Origin: JAOTYV01 sp041557595
Lineage (GTDB): Bacteria; Pseudomonadota; Alphaproteobacteria; UBA8366
Length of the DNA stretch: 19,077 bases
Direction of reading: 5' to 3'
Assembly (NCBI GenBank): GCA_041557595.1
Contig: JBFFGE010000081.1
Coordinates: forward strand, 1-19,077
Position 1 is the first letter of the stretch. Every line of letters starts with the position of its first letter. Under the pieces are notes generated by a model. That model ran no database searches, was not told the DNA's origin, and saw nothing but the letters and a program-made list of their open reading frames with translations. Shown here in pieces: positions 1 to 7,927 of this stretch. Made by a program: the position numbers and the translations under genes.

Positions 1-1865
1 AAGTCGCGAACCGGGAGCTCGGCCGGCTGACCGCGCCGCTGCATATGATCCCCGGCAACCACGATGTCGGCGACAAGCCGAACCCGTCGATGCCGGCGGC
101 GTCGGTCAGCGACTTCGGGCTAAAACTCTACCGCCAGCATTTCGGCAAGGATTTCTTCTCCTTCGACCATAAGGGCTGCCATTTCACGCTGATCAACGCA
201 CAGATCCTCAATTCCGGGCTGCGCAGCGAGACGGCGCAGGAAAAATGGCTGGCGGCCGATCTGGAGAAGAACAAGCGCAAGCGCATTTTCCTGTTCACCC
301 ACTACCCGCCCTACATCATGGCGCCGGACGAGGCCTGGAATTACGATAATATCGACGAGCCGAAGCGATCCTGGCTGGTGTCGCTGATCCGCAAATACCG
401 GATCGAGGCGATGTTCGCCGGCCATGTGCATAATTTCTTCTACAATGTGGAAGGCCGCACTGAATGCTACCTGCTGCCGGCCACATCGTTCTTCCGGCAG
501 GACTATGCGGAACTGTTTCGCATCGAGGCGGCGGCGGAACACGGCCGCAACGATGCCGACAAGCTCGGCTTCTTCATGGTCGACGTCTACCCCAACACCC
601 ATGTGCCGCGGATCTACCGGACGTCGGGGCGCATGCTCAAGCCGGGCGAAAAATTCAAAGCCGAGAAGCCGCGGCTGCATGGGCGACATTCGAAGGAAAG
701 CATCATCGCCCCGCTCGGCGTCCATCTGCGGCATCCCTGGGCCGAGGTGACCGAGTTTCCCTATAACGGCCCGATGGACGAGTTCGAGCGCAAGCGCGTG
801 CGCAACGACTACACGCTGATGGCGTTGTGGGAGCTGGGCGTGCGCGATCTGCGCGTGCCGGTAAGCGACCTGCTGATCGCCGACCGGCGCAAACGCATGC
901 GCGACCTCAAAGCGATCGGACACCGCTTTACGTTTTTCAGTTTCGGCGTACCGGATGCCAGGCTTACCGACGCGCTGAAGCGATACCGCGCCCTGATCGA
1001 CACCTATGAGGTGATCCTGCCCTGGCAGCATTCCGGCGATGCGGTCGCAAGCTTAAAACGGCTGCGGGACGCGGCGGGCATCACCGTCAATCTCGCCAAT
1101 ATCGAAAGTTCCGCCAACAAGCACGCCTCCGGGTCGAAATTCTCGCATTTCGTCAGCTACGGCTTTCAGGGCCACGAGACCGATTTGATCGACGGATTCC
1201 TGCGCCGGCGCGGCGCGCGGCAGGCGGTCGACGGCTTCGTGTTCCGGATCGGCCTCGACGGCTCGGCCTGGGATGCGGTGCAGGACTACGGCGCGCTCGC
1301 CGACGACCGGAATTTGCGCGCGGTGGTGAACATCCGGCTCGCCCATGAAAATCCCGCGGCCTATAACGAGGACGATCCGGAAATCGCCAACCGCGTGGCG
1401 GAAGCGATGATCGCCGGCGCCGGAACGGAAAACGCCGCGGTGTTTCTTGACACCTTCATCGATCTCGACCGGGGATACTTCCCGCGCCACGGGTTGTTCG
1501 ACCGGCGCTTCAACCCGCGCCCGGCGAGTTTCGTCTTCCGTCACTTGCAAAGCGCGCTGAACGAAAACCCCGGCGCGATCGCCCTCGGCAAGTCGGTCCG
1601 GTTGGGCGGTGGCTGGATGCGCGGTTTCGCGAGCAAATCCACGGCCTTCACGCTGTATCTGCCGAAACCGGGACGAACGCAAAAGATCGACGCCGCGTTA
1701 GCGGGCGAAAATCTCAAGGGTGCATCCGGAAACGGGCGTCTGATCGATTTGGTCAGCGGCGAAATCAGCGATGTGCGATGGCGGCAAGCGGGCCGGGACC
1801 GGCTCGGCCTCGGCCGCGGCCGGACCATCGCCGGCCCGTCGCTGCTGACGATCGGGCGCAACTAG
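1..1865 (+). CDS. Calcineurin-like metallophosphoesterase, large C-terminal domain (5' partial)
   Basis: The frame is open back to the window edge (an in-frame ATG at 45 is internal), so the true start lies upstream and the first metal-binding motif (DxH...GD) is missing. Visible metallophosphoesterase motifs are GNHD at 54-65, FTHYPPY near 295-315 and GHVHNF near 420-434, which supply the Asn/His ligands of the dinuclear metal centre. From about 710 on, roughly 380 further residues form a second domain. It starts GVHLRHPWAEV and contains alternating beta/alpha-looking segments (ILPWQHSGD, VNLANIESS, FRIGLDG, VFLDTFIDLDRGYF). It resembles a TIM-barrel-like layout, but I do not recognise the family. 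The role is probably hydrolysis of a phosphoester, with the substrate unknown. The product looks cytoplasmic in the visible part. The gene converges on the Sel1/MORN lipoprotein gene with a 45-base gap. Confidence 0.85.
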   Translation, partial: VANRELGRLTAPLHMIPGNHDVGDKPNPSMPAASVSDFGLKLYRQHFGKDFFSFDHKGCHFTLINAQILNSGLRSETAQEKWLAADLEKNKRKRIFLFTHYPPYIMAPDEAWNYDNIDEPKRSWLVSLIRKYRIEAMFAGHVHNFFYNVEGRTECYLLPATSFFRQDYAELFRIEAAAEHGRNDADKLGFFMVDVYPNTHVPRIYRTSGRMLKPGEKFKAEKPRLHGRHSKESIIAPLGVHLRHPWAEVTEFPYNGPMDEFERKRVRNDYTLMALWELGVRDLRVPVSDLLIADRRKRMRDLKAIGHRFTFFSFGVPDARLTDALKRYRALIDTYEVILPWQHSGDAVASLKRLRDAAGITVNLANIESSANKHASGSKFSHFVSYGFQGHETDLIDGFLRRRGARQAVDGFVFRIGLDGSAWDAVQDYGALADDRNLRAVVNIRLAHENPAAYNEDDPEIANRVAEAMIAGAGTENAAVFLDTFIDLDRGYFPRHGLFDRRFNPRPASFVFRHLQSALNENPGAIALGKSVRLGGGWMRGFASKSTAFTLYLPKPGRTQKIDAALAGENLKGASGNGRLIDLVSGEISDVRWRQAGRDRLGLGRGRTIAGPSLLTIGRN

Positions 1866-1910
1866 GATTTAGGGCGTCCATACGACGGACCATTCGTCGC
1901 GCGCAGCGTC

Positions 1911-3377
1911 CTAGTTTACCCAACGGACGAATTTTCCGGCGCGGTATTCGCACTTGCCCGTACGGCCCTTCGCGCTCCGGCAATCGCCGATTCCGTCCCG
2001 TCGTCCATTGGCGAAGCTGCCCATGAAGCGATCGCCGCTGGCTAAAACCGACAGACCCCGGCCACTGATTCGACCGTACTGCCACTGGCCATCGTAGCGG
2101 TCGCCATTTTTCCAAACGAGTTCCCCGCGGCCGTGGCGTAGATTCTTGCGCCAGGTCCCTTCGTAGCGTTCGCCCGCAGCGGAAACATGGACGCCTTTGA
2201 CGAAATATCCCTCGCCCATATGCCCTTCGAACCGTTCGGTCGATTTGCCGTTGAGAAACCATTCCGCGACACCCTTGCCATGCGCACGCCCGCCACGGCA
2301 TTGCCCCGACCAGCGAACCGTCTCTCCGGCCGAACGATGGGCGTTCCAGATCGAGCATTTGGTCTGCGGATCGGCAAGCCAACCCGGATTGAGCTTGGTC
2401 TGTTGCGGTGCGCGATTCTTCGCGGCCGGTTTCACCGTACCTTGCAAGCGCGCCAATTCCTGTTTGGCCTTGGCATTCCCTTGCTTGGCCGCCTTGCGAT
2501 ACCATTTTACCGCTTCCGTCGCATTTTTAGGTACGCCTCTGCCGTCGCGATACGCCCGCGCCAAATTCTCCTGCCCGACCGCGTTTCCGTTCAAGGCGGC
2601 CTTGCGAAACCATTTCACCGCTTCCGGATCGCTCTTCGGCACGCCACGCCCGTGCCAGTATAAAGAGCCCAGGTTATTTTGCGAGGCTGCGTCTCCTTGA
2701 AGCGCCGCTTTCCGATACCACTGCGCCGCCTGCTTGTAATCTTGCGGAACGCCGCGCCCCACCGAATAAAAATAACCGACCGAAAATTGCGCCTTCGGAT
2801 ACCCCTGAACCGCGGCTTTGCGATACCATTTCAGCGCTTCCTTATCGTTTTTCGGTACGCCACGGCCATTTTGGTAGGCTCTACCCAAATCATACTGCGC
2901 ATACTTGTAGCCCTGATTCGCCGACTTGCGGTCCCACTTGATGGCCTCCTCGTCGCTTTTCGGGACGCCGTTCCCGGTCCGATACGCCAATCCCATATTC
3001 GATTGCGCAGCCGCATTACCGCTTAACGCGGCGCTCCGCCAATGCGATACCGCCAGTTTGTAGTTTCGCGCTTTATACGCCCGGTTTCCCAGGGTCACCT
3101 TGTCCGTCCGCACCGGCGCTTTTCGCGTGTATCGGACCGGCGAAGCCTTCGGCGGATCCTTTTTGTATTCGGCGCAGACCCGTCTGCTGACTGTCCTCTG
3201 GCTCGTATGGGCACAATGGCCGGTCGAAGATCGGCGCGCGCAATACTGCTGCGTCACCATTCTGCTTTCATACCGCAGGCATTCCGCGCATCCTGAAATA
3301 CCGAGGGTCGACCCCAGCAAGAGCATGAGGAGCCCGAAGGAAAGAAGCGCTTTCCAAAACTTTGCGATTGCTGGCAC
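1911..3377 (-). CDS. Sel1-repeat and MORN-repeat lipoprotein
   Basis: About 488 residues. The GTG start at 3377 is preferred: GAGGAG lies 7 bases upstream, and it gives a compact lipoprotein signal (basic n-region, hydrophobic core LLSFGLLMLLLGSTLG, lipobox ISGC with Cys30). A TTG at 3419, also behind GGAGGAG, would add 14 residues. After the lipid-anchored Cys comes a Cys-rich segment of about 40 residues. Then come at least five Sel1-type TPR repeats of 36 residues (about 95-310), each ending in GxGVPK/Q-[ND]-x-EA-x-KWYRKAA. A linker leads to four or five MORN-like repeats (about 354-470; RYEGTWRKNLRHGRGEL, RYDGQWQYGRISGRGL, RFMGSFANGRRDGIGD). Both repeat types are protein- or lipid-interaction scaffolds, so a periplasmic adaptor anchored to a membrane is likely. 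The stretch looks less GC-rich than its neighbours, a possible sign of different ancestry. Specific partners are unknown. Confidence 0.9.
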   Translation of the reverse strand: MPAIAKFWKALLSFGLLMLLLGSTLGISGCAECLRYESRMVTQQYCARRSSTGHCAHTSQRTVSRRVCAEYKKDPPKASPVRYTRKAPVRTDKVTLGNRAYKARNYKLAVSHWRSAALSGNAAAQSNMGLAYRTGNGVPKSDEEAIKWDRKSANQGYKYAQYDLGRAYQNGRGVPKNDKEALKWYRKAAVQGYPKAQFSVGYFYSVGRGVPQDYKQAAQWYRKAALQGDAASQNNLGSLYWHGRGVPKSDPEAVKWFRKAALNGNAVGQENLARAYRDGRGVPKNATEAVKWYRKAAKQGNAKAKQELARLQGTVKPAAKNRAPQQTKLNPGWLADPQTKCSIWNAHRSAGETVRWSGQCRGGRAHGKGVAEWFLNGKSTERFEGHMGEGYFVKGVHVSAAGERYEGTWRKNLRHGRGELVWKNGDRYDGQWQYGRISGRGLSVLASGDRFMGSFANGRRDGIGDCRSAKGRTGKCEYRAGKFVRWVN

Positions 3378-3433
3378 AGAAAATCTCCTCGCAGAATAAA
3401 CCGGCTGTTGTCGGCTCAAGACTCCTCCAGAGG

Positions 3434-3489
3434 ATAATATTGTGCCGATTCAAGGGTCCGAAACAACTTTCGGTGAATAACCAACCGAA
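3434..3489 (-). promoter_or_regulatory. Possible promoter/operator upstream of the lipoprotein gene
   Basis: Read on the minus strand, TATTAT (3439-3434) is a plausible -10 box, though the -35 side (TTTCGG about 18 bases upstream) is poor. A start point near 3427 would leave about 50 bases of leader before the GTG at 3377 and almost none before the TTG at 3419, which agrees with the GTG start. Just upstream, TTCGGT (3469-3474) and ACCGAA (3484-3489) form an inverted repeat with a 9-base spacer that could be an operator between the divergent lipoprotein and amidase genes. Inference from pattern only. Confidence 0.25.
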
Positions 3490-3569
3490 TCGCAACAAAC
3501 GACTCGCTGGAACGGGCACCGCAGAGTGGTGTTATGCTGTGCGCCGCGCCGACACAAAAAGTGGACACC

Positions 3570-4976
3570 ATGGATAGCACCGATCTCTGTTTCCTCCCGG
3601 CAACCGACGCCGCCAAACTGATCCGCGACAAGAAACTGTCGCCGGTGGAGTTGATGCAGGCGGTCCTCGCGCGCATCGAGACGCTGGAACCGAAACTCAA
3701 CGCCTTCGCAACGCTGGCGGCCGACGCCGCGATGGACGAGGCGAAAGCGGCGGAAGCCGCGGTGGCGGCGGGCGGCGCGCTCGGGCCGCTGCATGGCGTG
3801 CCGGTAACGATCAAGGACCTTGCCGCCGCCAAGGGACTTCCCTTCGAACGGGGATCGAACATCGAGAAAGGCCGGATCGCGGATTTCGACACGCCCTTCG
3901 TCGCGCGACTCAAGGACGCCGGCGCGATCCCGCTCGGCAAGACGACGACGTCGGAGTTCGGCTGGAAGGGCGTCAGCCAAAGCCCGTTGACCGGAATCAC
4001 CCACAATCCCTGGAAGCACGGCTACAACGCGGGCGCGTCATCGGCCGGGGCGGGCGCCGGGGCCGCGGCGGGGTACGGGCCGCTGCATCAGGGATCGGAC
4101 GGGGCCGGCTCGATCCGCATGCCGTCGCATTTCTGCGGCGTGTTCGGCATCAAACCGTCCTACGGCCGCGTGCCGAACGGGCCGATCAGCAACAACGACC
4201 AGACCTCGCACAACGGCCCGATGACACGCACGGTCGCGGACTCGGCGCTGATGCTGAAGGTGATGGCGGGTCCCGCGCCGCGCGATCACTACAGCCTGGA
4301 AGCGCCGCCGGCGGATTATCCGGCGCTGCTGTCCGGCGGCGTGAAGGGCTTGCGCGTGGCCTATAGTGCCGATCTTGGACACGCCCGGGTCGATCCGGAA
4401 ATCGCCGATCTGGTCAAGGACACGGTCGCCGCATTCGAGAGCCTCGGCGCCACTGTCGAGGAGGTAACGCCCGCCTGGGGACCGGACGGCCCCGACCTCA
4501 TCCGGCTGTTCTGGGCGGCGCACGAACTGGCCTATGTCAAATTTCTCGACGAATGGGAAGCCAAGATGGACCCGGGCCTCGTCGCCTGCATCCGATCGGC
4601 CGAGAACCATTCGGTGCAGACCTATCTGGAATACCGCCAGCGCAAACTCGACTATGTCAGCGCGATCCATGGCTGGTTCGAGGATTTCGACCTGCTGCTG
4701 ACCCCGGCCGTATCGGTCGCCGCCTTCCCGGCCGATCGGCTGCAGCCTGAACACTGGCCCGAGCATCCCTGGGACTGGGTGTCCTGGGCGGAATTCTCCT
4801 ATCCCTTCAACATGAGCCACAACCCGGCGGCCAGCATCCCCTGCGGGTTCACGTCGGACGGCCTGCCGGTCGGCTTGCAGATCGTCGGCCGCCGGCTCGA
4901 CGATCTCGGCGTGCTGCGCGCCGCCGCCGCTTTCGAGGCGGCGCGTCCCTGGGCCGACAAACGGCCGCCGGTGTGA
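3570..4976 (+). CDS. Amidase signature family hydrolase
   Basis: About 468 residues, normal for the family, which hydrolyses carboxamides to acids and ammonia. The amidase-signature Ser-cisSer-Lys triad is visible. The Lys is K82 in GVPVTIKDLAAAKGL. The cis-Ser is in NAGASSAGAGAG (about 157-158). The nucleophile is S181 in GSDGAGSIRMP. The Gly-rich loop GASSAGAGAGAAAGYG is richer in Ala/Gly than the usual GGSSGGSAAAVA. Start: ATG at 3570 places the usual leader (LPATDAAKLIRDKKLSPVEL) right after the start; an in-frame ATG at 3534 is possible but adds an atypical 12-residue extension. No strong ribosome-binding site is seen for either. The arfB-like gene follows 19 bases after the stop, so the two are probably co-transcribed. 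Substrate not predictable; GatA is unlikely, since no gatB or gatC is adjacent. Confidence 0.92.
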   Translation: MDSTDLCFLPATDAAKLIRDKKLSPVELMQAVLARIETLEPKLNAFATLAADAAMDEAKAAEAAVAAGGALGPLHGVPVTIKDLAAAKGLPFERGSNIEKGRIADFDTPFVARLKDAGAIPLGKTTTSEFGWKGVSQSPLTGITHNPWKHGYNAGASSAGAGAGAAAGYGPLHQGSDGAGSIRMPSHFCGVFGIKPSYGRVPNGPISNNDQTSHNGPMTRTVADSALMLKVMAGPAPRDHYSLEAPPADYPALLSGGVKGLRVAYSADLGHARVDPEIADLVKDTVAAFESLGATVEEVTPAWGPDGPDLIRLFWAAHELAYVKFLDEWEAKMDPGLVACIRSAENHSVQTYLEYRQRKLDYVSAIHGWFEDFDLLLTPAVSVAAFPADRLQPEHWPEHPWDWVSWAEFSYPFNMSHNPAASIPCGFTSDGLPVGLQIVGRRLDDLGVLRAAAAFEAARPWADKRPPV

Positions 4977-4995
4977 CGGACGCGCGGCGGTTCCG

Positions 4996-5418
4996 ATGAT
5001 CCGGGTCACCGAGACGATCGTCCTGTCGGAAAGCGAGCTCGAGGAGCGGTTCATCCGCGCGCCGGGACCGGGCGGGCAGAACGTCAACAAGGTGGCGTCG
5101 GCGGTGCAATTGCGCTTCGATGCCGCGAACAGCCCGGCCCTGTCGCCGGTCGTGCGGCGCCGCCTCGCAGCGTTGGCCGGCGCCCGCATGACACGGGACG
5201 GCGTGGTCGTGATTGCCGCGAGCCGGTTTCGTCAACAGGAGCGCAACCGCCAGGACGCGCGCAACCGGCTGATCGAACTGATCCGCACGGCCGCCACGCC
5301 GCCCAAACCGCGCAAAGCGACCCGGACGCCCTTCGCCGCCAAGCGCAAGCGCCTCACCGCCAAGCGGAAAAAGAGCGAAATCAAGAAAACCCGCGGAAAG
5401 GTGACCGACCGGGATTGA
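4996..5418 (+). CDS. arfB: ArfB/YaeJ-type peptidyl-tRNA hydrolase (ribosome rescue)
   Basis: 140 residues, matching the family. It releases nascent chains from ribosomes stalled without a stop codon. The RF-1-like catalytic domain begins near residue 4 and carries the GGQ motif (residues 26-28) inside RAPGPGGQNVNKVASAV; the Gln side of the loop coordinates hydrolysis of the peptidyl-tRNA ester. A helical linker leads to a strongly basic tail (about 105-136, rich in Lys/Arg: AAKRKRLTAKRKKSEIKK) of the kind ArfB inserts into the empty mRNA entry channel. The lack of a codon-recognition domain separates it from RF1/RF2. It lies 19 bases after the amidase stop and converges on the dioxygenase gene with an 18-base gap. 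Confidence 0.95.
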   Translation: MIRVTETIVLSESELEERFIRAPGPGGQNVNKVASAVQLRFDAANSPALSPVVRRRLAALAGARMTRDGVVVIAASRFRQQERNRQDARNRLIELIRTAATPPKPRKATRTPFAAKRKRLTAKRKKSEIKKTRGKVTDRD

Positions 5419-5436
5419 GCCGGCGCCCTCGCCCGC

Positions 5437-6309
5437 TCAGTACGGCACCGAGCCTTCGATGGTGCAGCGCTGCATGAGCCGCCGCAGCGGCGGTTCGTAG
5501 TCGAAGGTCGCCTTGTGCTGAACCGCGCAATTATCCCACATCAGCACGTCGCCGACCCGCCAGCTATGGGCGTAACGAAACGCCGGCTTCAGGACATGCG
5601 CGAACAATTGCTCCAGCAACGCCGCGCTTTCCGCTTCGGGGATCCCGACGATTTCACGCGTGTAGCCCTCGTTGACGTAGAGGCACTTCGCACCGGTTAC
5701 CGGATGGGTGCGCACGACCGGGTGGATGGCGTCGGGCGGATATTTCTCCAGCTCGTGGTCGCTCAAGACCGGGCGTACGCCGAATTCATGCGCCTTCTTG
5801 TTCCACATGTAGCGATACCCGTTCGCCGCTTTCAGGCCATCGAGCCGCCGCCGCATTTCGTCGGGCAAGGCATCATATGCCGCCGCCATGCCGGCAAACT
5901 GCGTGTCTCCGTATGCGACGCCGTCGCGCACCGGCACTTCCAGCGCATGCAGCAACGTCATCTTACTCGGCTTGTCGAGATAGCACAGATCGGAATGCCA
6001 GTACCGCCCCGCATCATGCGAACCGACGCGCTTGCCGTTCTCGGTGATATTGGAAATCAGCGTGATTTCCGGCACCGCGCCTTTCTGGATTTCCGCCCGG
6101 ACATTCGCCTGCGGCGTGCCGAAGCGGCGCGAAAAAGCGGCGAGTTCCGCAGGCGACAGCGTTTGATCCCGGATGACCACGACCGAATGACGGTAGAACG
6201 CCGCCTCGATATCCGCGAAGACCGTGTCATCGAGCGGCCGGGAGACGTCGAGACCTTTGATCGCGGCGCCGATCGGACCGTCGCCCGGCTGAATATCGAA
6301 ATCTGCCAT
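5437..6309 (-). CDS. TauD/TfdA-family 2-oxoglutarate- and Fe(II)-dependent dioxygenase
   Basis: 290 residues. The family couples 2-oxoglutarate decarboxylation to hydroxylation of a substrate, often taurine, sulfonates, phenoxyacetates or small carboxylates. The iron triad is visible: H105 and D107 in RYWHSDLCYL, and H265 in NCAVQHKATFDY. R281 in RRLMQRCTI matches the 2-oxoglutarate-binding Arg of TauD. The ATG at 6309 is chosen because GGAG lies 7 bases upstream and the leader (MADFDIQPGDGPIGAAIKGLD) is the usual one; a start at 6345 lacks a ribosome-binding site. The flavin monooxygenase gene is 70 bases upstream on the same strand, so the two are probably one operon with two oxygenases. 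Substrate unknown. Confidence 0.92.
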   Translation of the reverse strand: MADFDIQPGDGPIGAAIKGLDVSRPLDDTVFADIEAAFYRHSVVVIRDQTLSPAELAAFSRRFGTPQANVRAEIQKGAVPEITLISNITENGKRVGSHDAGRYWHSDLCYLDKPSKMTLLHALEVPVRDGVAYGDTQFAGMAAAYDALPDEMRRRLDGLKAANGYRYMWNKKAHEFGVRPVLSDHELEKYPPDAIHPVVRTHPVTGAKCLYVNEGYTREIVGIPEAESAALLEQLFAHVLKPAFRYAHSWRVGDVLMWDNCAVQHKATFDYEPPLRRLMQRCTIEGSVPY

Positions 6310-6379
6310 GGGGTATCTCCGCGCGGATTTCAGATCGTCCATCATCCCCGATAAGACCGCAGCCGCGCAAGCGCGCGCC

Positions 6380-7570
6380 CTACTCCGCCGCGTCGCCCTT
6401 CTTGCGCTCCTTGTAGCGGTCGATCTCGGTCTGGACCGCCTGCGCCGCCTGGCCGACGAAGGCGTCGCGGTTGGTGTGGCTGTACTCGTAGCTGAGGTCG
6501 CGCAGCCGGTTGCTGTTCTGGAAATGCGGGAAAACGTAGCGCGCGATCAGCTCGTAATTGCGCTTGGTCTCCGCCCAGTCGGCCCAGTTATGGGCGAGCT
6601 GCATCAGCGCGCCGAAGCCGCCGGATCCTTCCAGCAGCGTCTCGATATATTCGATCGCGTCGTCGGGCGTGCCGATCACCGCCATCTTGTTTTCGGTCAG
6701 ATACTCATAGGGGTTGTCGATGCCCGGCGGCACGATCGGAAAGGTCGCGATCTCGCGGAAATAGCGGGCCCAGTTTTCCAGCCCGAATTCCACATTCCGT
6801 CGCGCCTGCTCCCGCGTCTCGGCGATGTGCATCAGGGTAACCAGCCGCCATTTGTCGCGGCGCACGGTCTTGCTGTTCTCCGTCGCCGCCTCCTCCAGCA
6901 TGCGCCAGTTGTTGGCGTGGTGCGCCAGCGCCTCGTCGCTGGTGCCGCCGATCGACAGCATGCCGAGGCCGTGCCGGCCGGCGGCCAGCGCGCCCGACGG
7001 CGAGCGCGCGCAGGCGACCGCCATCTCCGTGCGCGGCCGCTGAAACGGGCCAATCTGCAGCCGCGCGTCCTTCAGCTCGAACCAGTCTGTCTTCATGGTC
7101 ACCTGCTCGCCGTCGAGCAGTTGGACGATCGCGTCCAGCGACTCGTTCATCATGCGGCGCTGGGCTTCCGGATCGATGCCCATGCGGTAGGCGTCGCCGA
7201 CCAGCGCACCGGGCCCGACGCCGAACAGCAGCCGCCCCCGCGTCATGTGGTCGAGCAGGGTGATCCGCCCGGCGACAGTGAAGGGATGATGGTAGGGCAG
7301 CGAGACGACCCCGGTGCCGAGGCGGATATGGCGCGTCCGCTCGGCCGCTGCGGCGACGAAGACTTCCGGGCAGGCGATGATCTCGAACCCGCCAGAATGA
7401 TGCTCGCCGACCCACGCCTCGTCGTAGCCCAGCACGTCGAGATGCTGGAGCAGTTCCATATCCCGCTCCAAAGCCTGGGTCGGGTTCTCGTTCATGGCGT
7501 GGAACGGCGCGTGGAAGATGCCGAATTTCAGATAATTGTCGGGGATGAGCGACAGCGCGGGTTTGGTCAT
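6380..7570 (-). CDS. LLM-class flavin-dependent monooxygenase (limonene-monooxygenase-like)
   Basis: 396 residues from the ATG at 7570; the frame extends to 7630, but residues before MTKPALSLIPDNYLKFGIF look non-homologous. It is a bacterial luciferase-like TIM barrel using reduced flavin and O2. Family signatures are KFGIFHAPFH, DELxYDEAW-like LGYDEAWVGEHHSGG, RIRLGTGVVSLPYHHPF (here HIRLGTGV), LDHMTRGRLLFGVGPGAL and a C-terminal GTPDDAIEYIETL. The wording closest in memory is the limonene 1,2-monooxygenase subgroup, but substrate assignment is not secure. A flavin reductase partner is not present in the window. Probably co-transcribed with the downstream TauD-type dioxygenase. The ribosome-binding site is weak (GAAAGAA). 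Confidence 0.9.
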   Translation of the reverse strand: MTKPALSLIPDNYLKFGIFHAPFHAMNENPTQALERDMELLQHLDVLGYDEAWVGEHHSGGFEIIACPEVFVAAAAERTRHIRLGTGVVSLPYHHPFTVAGRITLLDHMTRGRLLFGVGPGALVGDAYRMGIDPEAQRRMMNESLDAIVQLLDGEQVTMKTDWFELKDARLQIGPFQRPRTEMAVACARSPSGALAAGRHGLGMLSIGGTSDEALAHHANNWRMLEEAATENSKTVRRDKWRLVTLMHIAETREQARRNVEFGLENWARYFREIATFPIVPPGIDNPYEYLTENKMAVIGTPDDAIEYIETLLEGSGGFGALMQLAHNWADWAETKRNYELIARYVFPHFQNSNRLRDLSYEYSHTNRDAFVGQAAQAVQTEIDRYKERKKGDAAE

Positions 7571-7927
7571 CGATCGGTTCTTTCGGTGTGGCGTGTAGCC
7601 GGGACCCGGCGATTGGAGTTGGCACAGCAAGGCTAGCGCATTTCTGGCGCATAATCAGGTGCCGCCAATCGAGGTTTTCCGCGGTCTTTTCTCGATCGGC
7701 GAAAAAAAACGAAAAAAATTTACCCCGCTTAACCCCTCCGGCGCACCCCGCCCGTTTTTATAATTAGAAGCGAATGAGCGGACCAGACCAGCATCACATC
7801 ATACCCTGAAGAGACTAGGATCTGCGCTCCCTCATCCGCGACTAACCTCCCTCCCGAACTTGCAAACGAAAAGAGGCGCCTTCCCCCGGGCGCCTCTTCC
7901 CCTATTAAAAGCCCGCAAACCGCCGGA
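7571..7927. other. 357-base intergenic region; upstream region of the monooxygenase operon
   Basis: No convincing open reading frame or structured RNA. The central part (7686-7770) is much more AT-rich than the surroundings, with A-runs at 7702-7709 and 7712-7718 and a TATAAT on the plus strand at 7759-7764 that has no -35 at proper spacing. This is the likely promoter region for the minus-strand monooxygenase gene, but I cannot pick a promoter. The right end holds the terminator of the selenoprotein gene. Confidence 0.5.
7866..7898 (-). terminator. Intrinsic terminator of the glutaredoxin-DinB gene
   Basis: A perfect 10-bp stem AAGAGGCGCC/GGCGCCTCTT (7871-7880 with 7889-7898) encloses an 8-base loop. 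Read on the minus strand, the stem is followed by a T-rich run (TTTTCGTTT when the last stem Ts are included). It starts 29 bases after the TGA stop at 7928-7930. On the plus strand the hairpin is followed by CCCCTATT, so it works only for the minus-strand operon. Confidence 0.85.

Noticed and set aside
1866..1910. Possible degenerate third copy of the CTAG repeat between convergent genes
   Set aside because: It shares only GATTTAGGGC and GACCATT with the edge of copy 1; no alignable body or matching hairpins.
6308..7636. 442-residue plus-strand open frame opposite the flavin monooxygenase
   Set aside because: Same antisense artefact; the minus-strand frame has clear luciferase-like motifs.
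7759..7764. TATAAT as promoter of a plus-strand small RNA ending at the 7871-7898 hairpin
   Set aside because: No -35 at proper spacing and no T-run after the hairpin on the plus strand.
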